From: Zelonia costaricensis
Lineage: Eukaryota; Euglenozoa; Kinetoplastea; Trypanosomatida; Trypanosomatidae
Assembly (NCBI GenBank): GCA_030849075.1
Contig: JASAOO010003361.1
Span: forward strand, 1-46,962
DNA: 46,962 nt
Reading direction: 5' to 3'
A model generated the notes under the pieces. The model ran no database searches. It was not told the DNA's origin and was given only the letters and a program-made list of their open reading frames with translations. Position 1 is the first letter of the stretch; every line of letters starts with the position of its first letter. Of the stretch, positions 28,341-37,000 are shown piece by piece. The translations under genes and the position numbers were made by a program.

Positions 28341-28501
28341 GCCGGTGGGTGCGTGTTAGTGTGTTGAAATCGGGGAAAAGTGAGGGGCGTGTACAGGGAG
28401 GAGGGGGGCGGGGGGTTACTCGGCGGAATCAGAAGACGTGAATCCGCGGCGAGATTGAAAGTGGGCGCCGCGGCGGGCTACGGACCGAAGCGCTGTGTAC
28501 T

Positions 28502-28545
28502 CTGAAGACACAAGAAGAGAGTCGGTAAGAAGGAGGACGGCGATA
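28502..28545 (-). promoter_or_regulatory. Predicted trans-splice acceptor of the DEAD-box helicase
   Basis: A CT-rich tract in RNA sense (CCTCCTTCTTACCGACTCTC and following) ends in GTCTTCAG, AG at 28502-28503. No ATG lies between it and the start at 28340; the leader itself contains another long C/U tract. Confidence 0.6.
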
Positions 28546-28633
28546 GAGCGGTGAGGGAGGGAGGGAGGCGCAATTGCAGAAGCAGCGGTGGTGTCGGAAA
28601 GGCGGCAACGGCGCTGGCTGACGTGGCGCGCGC

Positions 28634-28654
28634 GTGTGTGTGTGTGTGTGTGTG
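28634..28654. repeat. (GT)10 microsatellite upstream of the helicase gene
   Basis: Perfect GT run on the plus strand, (CA)n in RNA sense, about 295 bases upstream of the helicase ATG and upstream of its acceptor. Confidence 0.9.
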
Positions 28655-29127
28655 GGGGGGTCGAGAAGGGAGCGGGCGGCGGTAGCGCAAGTGCAACCGG
28701 TCGTACGCCGGACCGCAACATCAGCCATCTGGGTAGTTCTCCTGCCTCTAAGAAAACGCGCCAGCACTGGCCTCGGAGAGTTCAGCTCCATGCCGCTCCT
28801 ACCAGAGCCTACGGCGACGATGCCGCCGTGTCTAATGGAATGCACCCGTGTCTTGCCCTTGGCACGTTATCGCTGATTGTGCAGCCGTTGTGCTTGCTGT
28901 TGTTCGCCTCGACGGTCCCCGCCTCGGCAACGCACCACTTGCCGCGGTGCCACCGCCTTGGGGAACGGAGAAAAGACTGTAGGGAGGTGGGCGCAGCGTG
29001 CGTGCGTGAGTGAGAGTAGGAGTGGCGGCGAGGCAGGGGGGGGGGGATCACCTGGGCCCGTGCACGTGGCTCGTCGTGAGCGGCTTCGAGGTACCGTGAC
29101 AGGAAGAAAAGGAACATGTGAAGAGGT

Positions 29128-29141
29128 CACACACACACACA
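29128..29141. repeat. (CA)7 microsatellite downstream of paralogue A
   Basis: Short CA run on the plus strand, (UG)7 in RNA sense, about 275 bases after the stop of paralogue A. Confidence 0.85.
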
Positions 29142-29414
29142 TACACAACGAAGGAGTGGGCGGAAAGGGGGAGCAAAGATCAACGCCACAGAGACGCCGT
29201 GCACCGCCTTGAAGGGGGGCCGGAGGAAAGGAAGGAGGAGAGGGAATCCACTGCGCGTGTGTGTGACCGGGCACGACGCAGGGTCGACTCGTGACATCCG
29301 CCCTCCCCCTCCCCCGCGGGCTCCCCTCAACCCTTTCAGGGAGAAGAGGGGGCGGGAGCACCAGCAACGGCACACGTCCGTCATGAGCCGGTGGCTCCCT
29401 CCCTCTTCCTCTCC

Positions 29415-30401
29415 CTAGGGAGCCGCGTAGCGGTACTCCCCTTCGGCCACCTTCTCGTACACGTGCAACTTCTCCCGCGCTGCGTACTCGAGCAGCTGCC
29501 GGCGGCACGCACGGACCTCCGCGCTGGAACCGCGGCCAACGCTGATGCGTCTGACAGCCATGACGTGCACCTGATGCTCGATGCTGTGCAGCTCAACCCC
29601 AGTGAGGGAACAGCCTTGGTGCGGATACCAGCACGACCTAAAAAACTGCGTCATGATGGATCGCTGTGCGATTGCCTGATGGTTCAGCATGCTGTGCGTC
29701 GTGACCAGCGCCACCGTCACATGTGTCTTGAGCTGGGGCAGCGTTCTGCTCTGCTCACCGCCGGGACTGCCGCCGCCAGCACTCGGGTTAGGGGGCGCCG
29801 CTTCAGCCGCCTCGATGCGTGGCGCGTGCACGGGCGTTGCGAGAGCGGAGGGGGCAACCGGCGTGCGGAGCTTTGCCAGCCCATCGTGCAAAAGGAGGCC
29901 CTGGAACCGCACACCCGTGATGGGCAGCGTGCGCGTCGCCGGCGGCTGCAGCAGCTCGGACGGCTGTGTGTGTTCCTTGAGGAACTCGCAGATCAGATCG
30001 CGGTTGGTGCACAGCTTCGCAAAGTGGTAGTTGAGAATCTGAGAGTCCATTCGATTCGTCATGGTGAAGGGTGAGCCGGGGCTCGCGCAGATGGCCTGCA
30101 TCGCCGCGAACGCCTCCACGTTGGCGCAGAGCAGCGGCAGCAGCCGGTACATAAAGTGCGGCTGGTGAATGCGCGTGAAGGTCTTGTAGTCCGGCACGAC
30201 GATATCCTTGGGCAGCCGCGGCAGTCGCGGGTCCTGACCGGCGGTGTGCGTCACGAGCGCGACCCGACGGTATGAGTAACTCTTAAAGACATCCTCCACC
30301 AAGTTCTCCCGGGAGACCCTGCCGTTCATCTGCAGGATGCTCACTGGCACTTTCTTCGTGCGGTGGCGGATAAGGAGCGCGTAGTAGGTATCTCGATTCA
30401 T
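29415..30401 (-). CDS. Unrecognised tandem paralogue A
   Basis: Protein of 328 residues that I cannot assign to a family. It and paralogue B, 1.25 kb upstream, are clearly duplicates: the same start pattern (M-x-R-D-x-Y), shared VSILQMNGRVSRENL at about 20-34, an identical block of 60 residues at 48-107, a shared CEFxKEHTxPSELLQP block, a variable Pro/Ala/Ser-rich linker at about 190-225, and a similar C-terminal domain with ALVTTH, VHVMAVRRI and a closing LHVYEKVAEGEY. There is no signal peptide, membrane segment, zinc motif or catalytic motif. The ALVTH motif near 48 and the ALVTTH motif in the C-terminal half might mark an internal duplication. The start at 30401 is ATG; a tiny upstream frame ATG-GGA-CGA-TGA at 30409 ends overlapping it. 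Confidence 0.8.
   Translation of the reverse strand: MNRDTYYALLIRHRTKKVPVSILQMNGRVSRENLVEDVFKSYSYRRVALVTHTAGQDPRLPRLPKDIVVPDYKTFTRIHQPHFMYRLLPLLCANVEAFAAMQAICASPGSPFTMTNRMDSQILNYHFAKLCTNRDLICEFLKEHTQPSELLQPPATRTLPITGVRFQGLLLHDGLAKLRTPVAPSALATPVHAPRIEAAEAAPPNPSAGGGSPGGEQSRTLPQLKTHVTVALVTTHSMLNHQAIAQRSIMTQFFRSCWYPHQGCSLTGVELHSIEHQVHVMAVRRISVGRGSSAEVRACRRQLLEYAAREKLHVYEKVAEGEYRYAAP
30081..30260 (-). repeat. 180-base block identical to 32316-32495
   Basis: Base-for-base identical to the block in paralogue B, in the same reading frame (codons 48-107 of both), with no synonymous differences. A second identical stretch of 48 bases is 30300-30347 versus 32535-32582. Confidence 0.95.
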
Positions 30402-31655
30402 CGTCCCATCTACTCGGCGAGGAGAGAGAGGTGGGGGCGGGGGCGGGAGGGTAGTGAAGTGGTGGCGCCGACACAGGGAAGAGTAGGGAGGGGAGGGGAC
30501 GTGTACCTGGGCGATGACGTGTGACGGACGGAGGCGGTGGCGGGGGCGGGGCAAGGGCAGAGGTCAGGCACGCTTCCTCCTTCCAAGCCCGCCTGACGTC
30601 CAACTCCTTCCGATGGGAGGAAGAGGGGTGTGGGCGTGGAGTGGGAAGCCCCCAACCCCGCTGCCGCTCCCTACAGGCAGCACAAGAGGAGGCAGAGAAG
30701 ACGCGTGACGCGGTACCGTGCACGCAAAGCGCATGCACGCTCGGGCGCTCCCTGCTGCACCGCGCCTGTATGTCCTGAGTGTGGCACGGAGCTGGAGGAA
30801 GGAGGCCGGAAACAGGAGGAGGAAGAGGGGGTAGTGGGGTCGAAGGAAGACGACAACAACACAATGCTGGCGTGTGGAGGAGAACGGGGAGGGGGAAGGG
30901 GCAGGAGAGCCGAGTACGCGCGCGCGCACCCACACACACGCACACGCACAGCCTCGCACGCCTGAGTGATGCGGGCCCGTTACCGGTGCAAGGAGGAGGA
31001 GGGGGGAGGGCGAAGGCGCCCTGTCACGCAAAGCGGTCAAGTCCCACTCCCTAAAAGAACACGGCGGCTCGCTGAAGTTCAACTCGGAAGCAGCGATGCG
31101 TCGGCGTCGTCGCTGAATCACGGCTCGGCTTGCAACTGCGTTTCAGCATTGGATCATCTCTGTGAAGTTCGCGTACGTTTCCATCGGCTCCCACGACTGG
31201 CGGCTGCGCTGTGATAGCGCAGACGCTGCTTCCCCGCGTCGCCTTTTTGTGTACCTGGGGAAGGGAGGACAGGGGGGGGGGGCACGACCGCACGCCTCAA
31301 CCTCCTCCCTATCATACACGTACACAGGCAGACACACACACACACACACACACACGCACTGCCGCGCAGTGCACCCTAGACAAAAGACGCTGTTCGTTGC
31401 ATCGAGCACACAAGCCACGCGATGCTCGAATGCGGGAAAACAAAATAGGGCGGAGCACGGACGGCCAGTGCGCGCAGGAACTCAAGGCGATGGGAGTAGG
31501 AGACAGGGACGGCAAGGCGGGAAGATAGGGGGGGGGCGCAGTGCTCACTCTCCCCTTCTCTTACTCTCTCTAAGTGCGTCCAACCCCCCCCCCCCCCTCG
31601 TGGTGGGCTCCGCCTCACCGTCCTCCCATCGTCTCCGCGTCGAGTGGGCATCCCT
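30402..31655. other. Intergenic spacer between the tandem paralogues
   Basis: No gene seen. Close to paralogue B's stop it has a C14 run at 31584-31597 (G14 in RNA sense), a G11 run at 31272-31282 and the CA repeat at 31332-31355; CGCGCG/CA-rich sequence is near 30917-30950; a CT-rich tract in RNA sense at 30415-30510 precedes paralogue A. Confidence 0.65.
31332..31355. repeat. (CA)12 microsatellite downstream of paralogue B
   Basis: Perfect CA run on the plus strand, (UG)12 in RNA sense, about 300 bases after the stop of paralogue B. Confidence 0.9.
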
Positions 31656-32636
31656 TCATGGCGGCGCAAAGGTGTACTCCCCCTCGCCCAGCTTCTCGTA
31701 CACGTATATGCTCTCTCGCGCGGCCACCTCGAGCAGATGCCGTCGCGCTCGCCGGTCTTCGATGGTGTCGACGCGACCACTGCCGATCTTCTTGACCGCC
31801 ATGAACTGCATGTTGAAGTCGGCGGAGTACACAGCATGCATCTGCATGTGCTGGCCGCAGCACAAGCTGTACAGGGGCGACGTGAAGAAGCGGTTCATGA
31901 GCGCGCGCTGCATGATGCTCAACTCGGACAGCGTCTCGTGCGTGGTGACGAATGCCGCCACAGAGCCGGACACGAGCATTGCGCCGGGCGGCGGGGTCGG
32001 GCTGCTGGTCGCTGCTGCCACACTCACTGCAGCCGAGCTACGCCCACGGGGCGTGGCAGAGGCCCCTGTGAGTGCTACGGCGGCGGCAGGGTCGAGGACG
32101 GCCACCTTCGGGGCTGCGTTGTGAAGCATGGCCCCCTGAAACATCACACCCATGATGGGCAGCGAGCGCGTCGCCGTCGGCTGCAGCAGCTCGGACGGCA
32201 GTGTGTGTTCCTTGAAGAACTCGCAGATCCTTTCACGGTTGGAGCACATCTTGAGGAACCGCAAGTTGAGGACGCTCGGCTCGGTTCGGTCGGTGATGAC
32301 GAAGGGTGAGCCGAGGCTCGCGCAGATGGCCTGCATCGCCGCGAACGCCTCCACGTTGGCGCAGAGCAGCGGCAGCAGCCGGTACATAAAGTGCGGCTGG
32401 TGAATGCGCGTGAAGGTCTTGTAGTCCGGCACGACGATATCCTTGGGCAGCCGCGGCAGTCGCGGGTCCTGACCGGCGGTGTGCGTCACGAGCGCTATCC
32501 GGCGCGCGCGATAGCCCAAGAAGAACTCCTCCATCAAGTTCTCCCGGGAGACCCTGCCGTTCATCTGCAGGATGCTCACTGGGGTCTTGCGTCGGTTGGG
32601 GTACCGGCACAGCGCCGAGTAGGCGTCCCGCTGCAT
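31656..32636 (-). CDS. Unrecognised tandem paralogue B
   Basis: Protein of 326 residues, duplicate of paralogue A and of equal architecture, also without a family I recognise. The N-terminal domain (residues 1-180) is strongly similar, the linker at about 190-225 is diverged, and the C-terminal domain is moderately similar: it ends LGEGEYTFAPP against VAEGEYRYAAP in A. The identical 60-residue block at 48-107 contrasts with the more diverged flanks (for example FFLGYRARR here against VFKSYSYRR in A just before it). The start at 32636 is the ATG matching A's start; the open frame upstream is repeat sequence. The transcript would carry G12 about 30 bases before the start (plus strand C12 at 32666-32677) and G14 about 60 bases after the stop, unlike its neighbours, whose homopolymers are C runs in RNA sense. 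Confidence 0.8.
   Translation of the reverse strand: MQRDAYSALCRYPNRRKTPVSILQMNGRVSRENLMEEFFLGYRARRIALVTHTAGQDPRLPRLPKDIVVPDYKTFTRIHQPHFMYRLLPLLCANVEAFAAMQAICASLGSPFVITDRTEPSVLNLRFLKMCSNRERICEFFKEHTLPSELLQPTATRSLPIMGVMFQGAMLHNAAPKVAVLDPAAAVALTGASATPRGRSSAAVSVAAATSSPTPPPGAMLVSGSVAAFVTTHETLSELSIMQRALMNRFFTSPLYSLCCGQHMQMHAVYSADFNMQFMAVKKIGSGRVDTIEDRRARRHLLEVAARESIYVYEKLGEGEYTFAPP
32316..32495 (-). repeat. 180-base block identical to 30081-30260
   Basis: Partner copy of the shared block inside paralogue B. The next difference on the 3' coding side is a single G/A change followed by a further 13 identical bases. Confidence 0.95.
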
Positions 32637-32665
32637 CGTCGCGCCTCTGTACCTCGTCGTCGTCG

Positions 32666-32677
32666 CCCCCCCCCCCC
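32666..32677. repeat. C12 homopolymer, G12 in RNA sense
   Basis: Lies about 30 bases upstream of paralogue B's ATG, so it is likely part of the mature 5' leader. Confidence 0.9.
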
Positions 32678-32769
32678 TTTCCACGCTGTGCACACGTGCG
32701 CTCTCTGCAGCTGCTCTTGAGCGCCGGTCAAGCGGAAAAGGCGATGCGACGATGATGACGCCAGTAGCG

Positions 32770-32792
32770 GTGTGTGTGTGTGTGTGTGTGTG
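32770..32792. repeat. (GT)11 microsatellite upstream of paralogue B
   Basis: Perfect GT run on the plus strand, (CA)n in RNA sense, 134 bases before the ATG; a related GT run is at 33005-33023. Confidence 0.92.
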
Positions 32793-33629
32793 AGTGTGTG
32801 GGGGGGAGGGGGGAGGGAAGGTCGACAAGAGTCGAGGCGGGGAGGGGACGTGTTGCACGCCGATGCGTGCGCGTTCACGACGTCCCCTCGTCCAGGTTGG
32901 AACAAGACGCACGTTCACACGCACACAACTGCGGTGACGCTGCGGGAGGCGGCGAGGTTGAGCGGTTTGGGGGGGGGTGCGCAGGCATGAAACGAGATAT
33001 GGGCGTGTGAGTGTGTGTGTGTGGAGGTGGGGGGTGGGTGGGGGGTGGACGACGCATCACCCGGAATAGGGAAGCCAAGAGAAGACAGAGGAAAGACGGA
33101 GGCAGGCGTACTGGTCGAATGCACAGTTGAAGGAACACACGAGGCCGATGCGCCGACGGAGGCCGGCCACCGGCAGTACTGTCGCGCACCCGCTCTCTCC
33201 CTCTTCCTCACGCTGAAGGAGAACCACGCTGGCTTGCCTTTCACCGCTCAACGAGCAGACGCAGAACGGCGGGCGAGGAGGAAGCGCGCCACGGCCTCGG
33301 TCCACTGCCACTTCTTCGAATGCACCGGTGTCGGCAGTCGTTCGTGAGGTTGTCAGCGTCGGATGCTTCTCCTCACGCTGCTTTTGTTTTTTTTTCTTCC
33401 AATGCGAAGCACCCACCCCGCAGCATCACAATGTGGAAGCCGGCACTGTCCACTTTATGTGGCGGCTGCCGACACGCTGACGGGCTCATCTCTTCTTTCT
33501 TTCCTTCGAGCTGGTGGCTTCCCATTCGCACGCAACGCGCGAGACCCCCACTTGGCCGCAGCAGTGAGGCGTTGAACAAAGGTAGGGGTCATGGTGAGCC
33601 AGATACCAGCAGCAGAGGACTCCGACGCG

Positions 33630-33630
33630 G

Positions 33631-33657
<27 letters not shown>
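33630..33657. repeat. (CA)14 microsatellite in the TruD-like 3' region
   Basis: Perfect CA run on the plus strand, (UG)14 in RNA sense, about 355 bases after the stop codon at 34012. Confidence 0.92.
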
Positions 33658-33661
<4 letters not shown>

Positions 33662-33845
33662 CTCCCTCTCGCGACAGTCTTCTCCTCCTGCACACACATC
33701 AGCGTCACGAAACAAAGACAGGCGCCAAAAAGGCGTCCGCAACCTCTCGCGCACTTCCCGTTCTCACGCCCTCTGTCTCTCTATGTCCACACAGGAGGAG
33801 AAGCGCACTGCGTACGACAACAACGACACCATCAGCCTCCGCACA

Positions 33846-33870
33846 ACACACACACACACACACACACACA
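33846..33870. repeat. (CA)12 microsatellite in the TruD-like 3' region
   Basis: Perfect CA run on the plus strand, (UG)12 in RNA sense, about 142 bases after the stop codon at 34012. Confidence 0.92.
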
Positions 33871-34011
33871 GACGATCAGCAAGACCAAACGAACAACAAC
33901 AATGACAAAGTGGCACGACAAGGGCAACGAGGAAAACAGGGAAAGAAAAAGACGCTTGAATGTGAGGAACTCGAACAAGAAACCACGAGCAAGCCGGTTC
34001 CCATGGACGCG

Positions 34012-37000
34012 CTACTTGGCGACGCTGTCGTAGCTGCGCAGGGTGGGCAGCAGGCTCTGCCGCACGCCGCTGCTGCGGAAGATCTGCTGGTGCAGGAGGG
34101 CGAGACTGATGGCGCGAGGCTGCGCCACAACGCGACGCTGCTGCCGCCGCTTGGTGAGCCACTTCTCATACGTGGCACGCTGGTCTGGGGTGAGGTCCTG
34201 CCAGCTCTGCGCGCGCCGCTCTCCACGCGTGGCAGACGACGCGGCGCCGCGGTCGAGGTCGACGACGTCGGGCGTGCTCACATCCATCTTGAGCAGCTCG
34301 CGCACCAGCATGCCGGGGTACACGCCTGTCGGCAGACGGAGCCGCAGCTGCAGCGTGCTGCCGTGGTGCCGCGGCAGCCACGACGGCGCCGGTGGGGTGC
34401 GGCTGCGGCGCACACTGTGTGCGGGCTGCTGCTGCTCTTGCAGTGCCGCGTTGGCACGACCGCCGGCGGCACCGGCGCTCCGCATCGGTGAATCGCGCAC
34501 CAGCTGCGACGCCCCGCGCCAGAAGCGGGGGTGGCGGTACCGGGCCGCGGTCGTGGTGGCCGCCGTCACCGTCGCACTCGTCGCGCGCGACGGAGGGGTG
34601 GAGCTGCGAGCCTGTGGTAGCTCCGTCGCCACTGCCGCGCTTTCCACTCCGTCGTCCCCCTCGTCTTCTTCCTCCTCCAGCACCGACACGCCGGACTCCA
34701 CGTTCAGCAAGCGCGGTCCGCCTCGACTGGGCAGCCGTGCGAGTGACGGACTGCCGCTGCTGCGGTTGAGCGACGAACCCGCCGAGAGCCACGCGGTGCT
34801 GCCACCGCTGACCTTCGTCGTGCTGTCGAGCTGCAGCGCCGCACTTCCACGCACCTGGGCACGCGCTGTGGCCCCCCACCGCTGGTACGGGTCACCGACG
34901 ACGCCCTTCAAAAGCCGCCACTGCATCACGTCTCCGTTCGGCTGCACCAGCGGGTGGCGGTAGGCAGCGCCGATGGTCAGGCCCAGCGCGTTGCTGATGC
35001 CGCCACCACTACTGCTGCTGCTGCTGCGCAAGTCCGGCCGCAGCTCGCGTGCGTCGAGAGCGCCGTCCGTCTGCAGCGAGGTGTCGTCGCTCGCGGCTGC
35101 GCTGCCGGGGGTGAGTAGCGCACCCGTGACCGGGGTGCGAGTGCCAAGCTCCTCCTCCATGAGCGCGAAGGTAGACGTGAGGTTGTAGTAGGGCGACAGC
35201 GACGGCGGCGTTGCCGCGGCGGCCAAGGCCGTGGCGTCCACCTTTCTGCTCGAGTGAATCCGCTGTGACGGCGTGAAGCAGCGCCACTGCCGCGACTCGG
35301 GGTCGAATGGAAGCCCGTAGCGCTGCATCGTCACAACGTAGAGGTCCTCCGTGTGGTTCTGCGGGAGGCGGACATCGCCGCCAGGCAGCGGCAACACCAA
35401 GTCCCAAGCGGAGAGCGCACCGCGCTCGATCTGCGCCCGCGACGCGTACGCAAACGGTGGCGCCTCTGCCGCGGCGTCCGGGCTCAGCTGCCCTGCAACG
35501 CCGCCGGGCCGCACCAGGTCACCGGGGAGCAGCGTGAAGGTGCCGTAGCGCTGCAGTCGCTGGTTGACAACGTCGTTCCAGACGAAGCAGAGAAACTCCT
35601 GCACCAGCATCGCACACGCGCGCGGGCCGATCACGCGTAAAAACGCCTCGGCGCACGGGTCGTCATCGAGGAGGGAGGTGGAGGAGGTCGGGGCGGAAGC
35701 CCCGCCGACGACATCGACGGCCACCATCCCTCGACTTGCCGCCGAATCTGGCGACGGCGGCCTTCCACCGCGCCGACGCTGCCCGCTCGCAGCACCGCCG
35801 TGCCCGTTCAACCCGCCCGCCCCGTCCGATGCAGCGAAATCACCACCACCGCCGCCGCCGTCGCTGCTGTCGCCGAGGAGGGCTGCCGCCTGCAGCGCGT
35901 TGTACAGCACGCGCTGCATCGGTGTACCGTGCTCGGCCACGGAGCGGCGGGCGCCGGCGGCACGCAGGAAGTCGGGCAGCCGCACACCGCCGTAGCCCTG
36001 CAGAGCTTGCATGCGCGGGAAAGCCTGCCCGGTGCGCCGCCGCTCCGCCTCCATCGCAGCGTCGAGGTAGAACTGCTGGACGAGAATGTGCGCCGCGGCC
36101 TTGTACTCGCCCTTAAGCAGGTGCAGACCAGGGTGCATGTTCATGCGCGTGTACGTGGCGAAGCGCTGCGGCCCGTAGTAGTTGATGAACCCCTTGTTTG
36201 CCACAGACGCAACGGCGGGCTTGACGAGTGGGAGGTGCTTGTCAGGAATTCGCCGCAGGCTCAGCAGGTAGTCGTAGCCGGTGCAGTCCCCCGTGCGCAG
36301 ATCATGCCGCGCGCTCTCGGCCTCCATGTCCGTGCACAAGTACTCGAACAGCCTCTCCGGTGGGAGGCCCACCGTTGCCGCCTCTGCCGCCTTGTGCTGC
36401 TGCTTCGACTTGCCCTTCTCTGCGGCAGGCGGCTTGCCCTTCTTTTTGGCGGTCTTTTTGCGTTTGCGCTTGCCGGTGCCGACTTCCTCCTCCTCCTCTC
36501 CTCCGACTGCTGCGCCGGTCCCTGTCTCGTCCGCAACGCCGCTGCTGTCGCCAGACGACAGGCGCCGGTTCACCAGCGCCAGGTGCTCCTGCACGCGCGG
36601 CGGCAGCGACTGCCATGACTGCCCCAGCGCGTCGGCTGCGTCGACGCGGTCGTGAAAGACCACCTTGACGTCGGTGAGCCGGTAGTAGTTCTCCGTCCAA
36701 AACTGCTGCTCATCCTCTGACACCACAGACGACCCGTCCGCCGCGACGGTGGCCACTTGCACGCGGGCATGGCGCACCGAGCTTGCCGCAGCTGTACTGG
36801 CGGCAGCTCCACTCGCTCCCGCAGCATTCGCCGGTGCGGAGTGGCCGACGAGGCGCTGCGTGTCACTCGCCGCCCGGACAGCGCGGAACGACAGGTTCTT
36901 TGGTGCGGCCCACCCTGGCGCTGCGGTGGCGACCGGTACGCCGCCGCTTCCGGAAACGCCGCTGCGACTGCTTGGCGCGGTGGAGGACGGCAGCGCGCGG

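Larger units (their letters stand above)
28341..29414. other. Intergenic spacer: paralogue A 3'UTR and helicase 5' region
   Basis: No convincing gene. In transcript order it has (UG)7 at 29128-29141, a C11 run (29036-29046), a (CA)10 repeat and the helicase acceptor. Confidence 0.65.
32637..34011. other. Intergenic spacer: TruD-like 3'UTR and paralogue B 5' region
   Basis: No gene seen in 1.4 kb. In transcript order: (UG)12 (33846-33870), (UG)14 (33630-33657), U-rich sequence, then (CA)9 (33005-33023), C-rich tracts, (CA)11 (32770-32792) and the G12 run before paralogue B. The spliced-acceptor candidates are AAG/CAG sites near 32705-32725. Confidence 0.65.

Noticed and set aside
28867..29508. 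213-codon minus-strand open frame overlapping the end of paralogue A
   Set aside because: It overlaps a real gene in another frame and is Pro/Arg/Leu low complexity.
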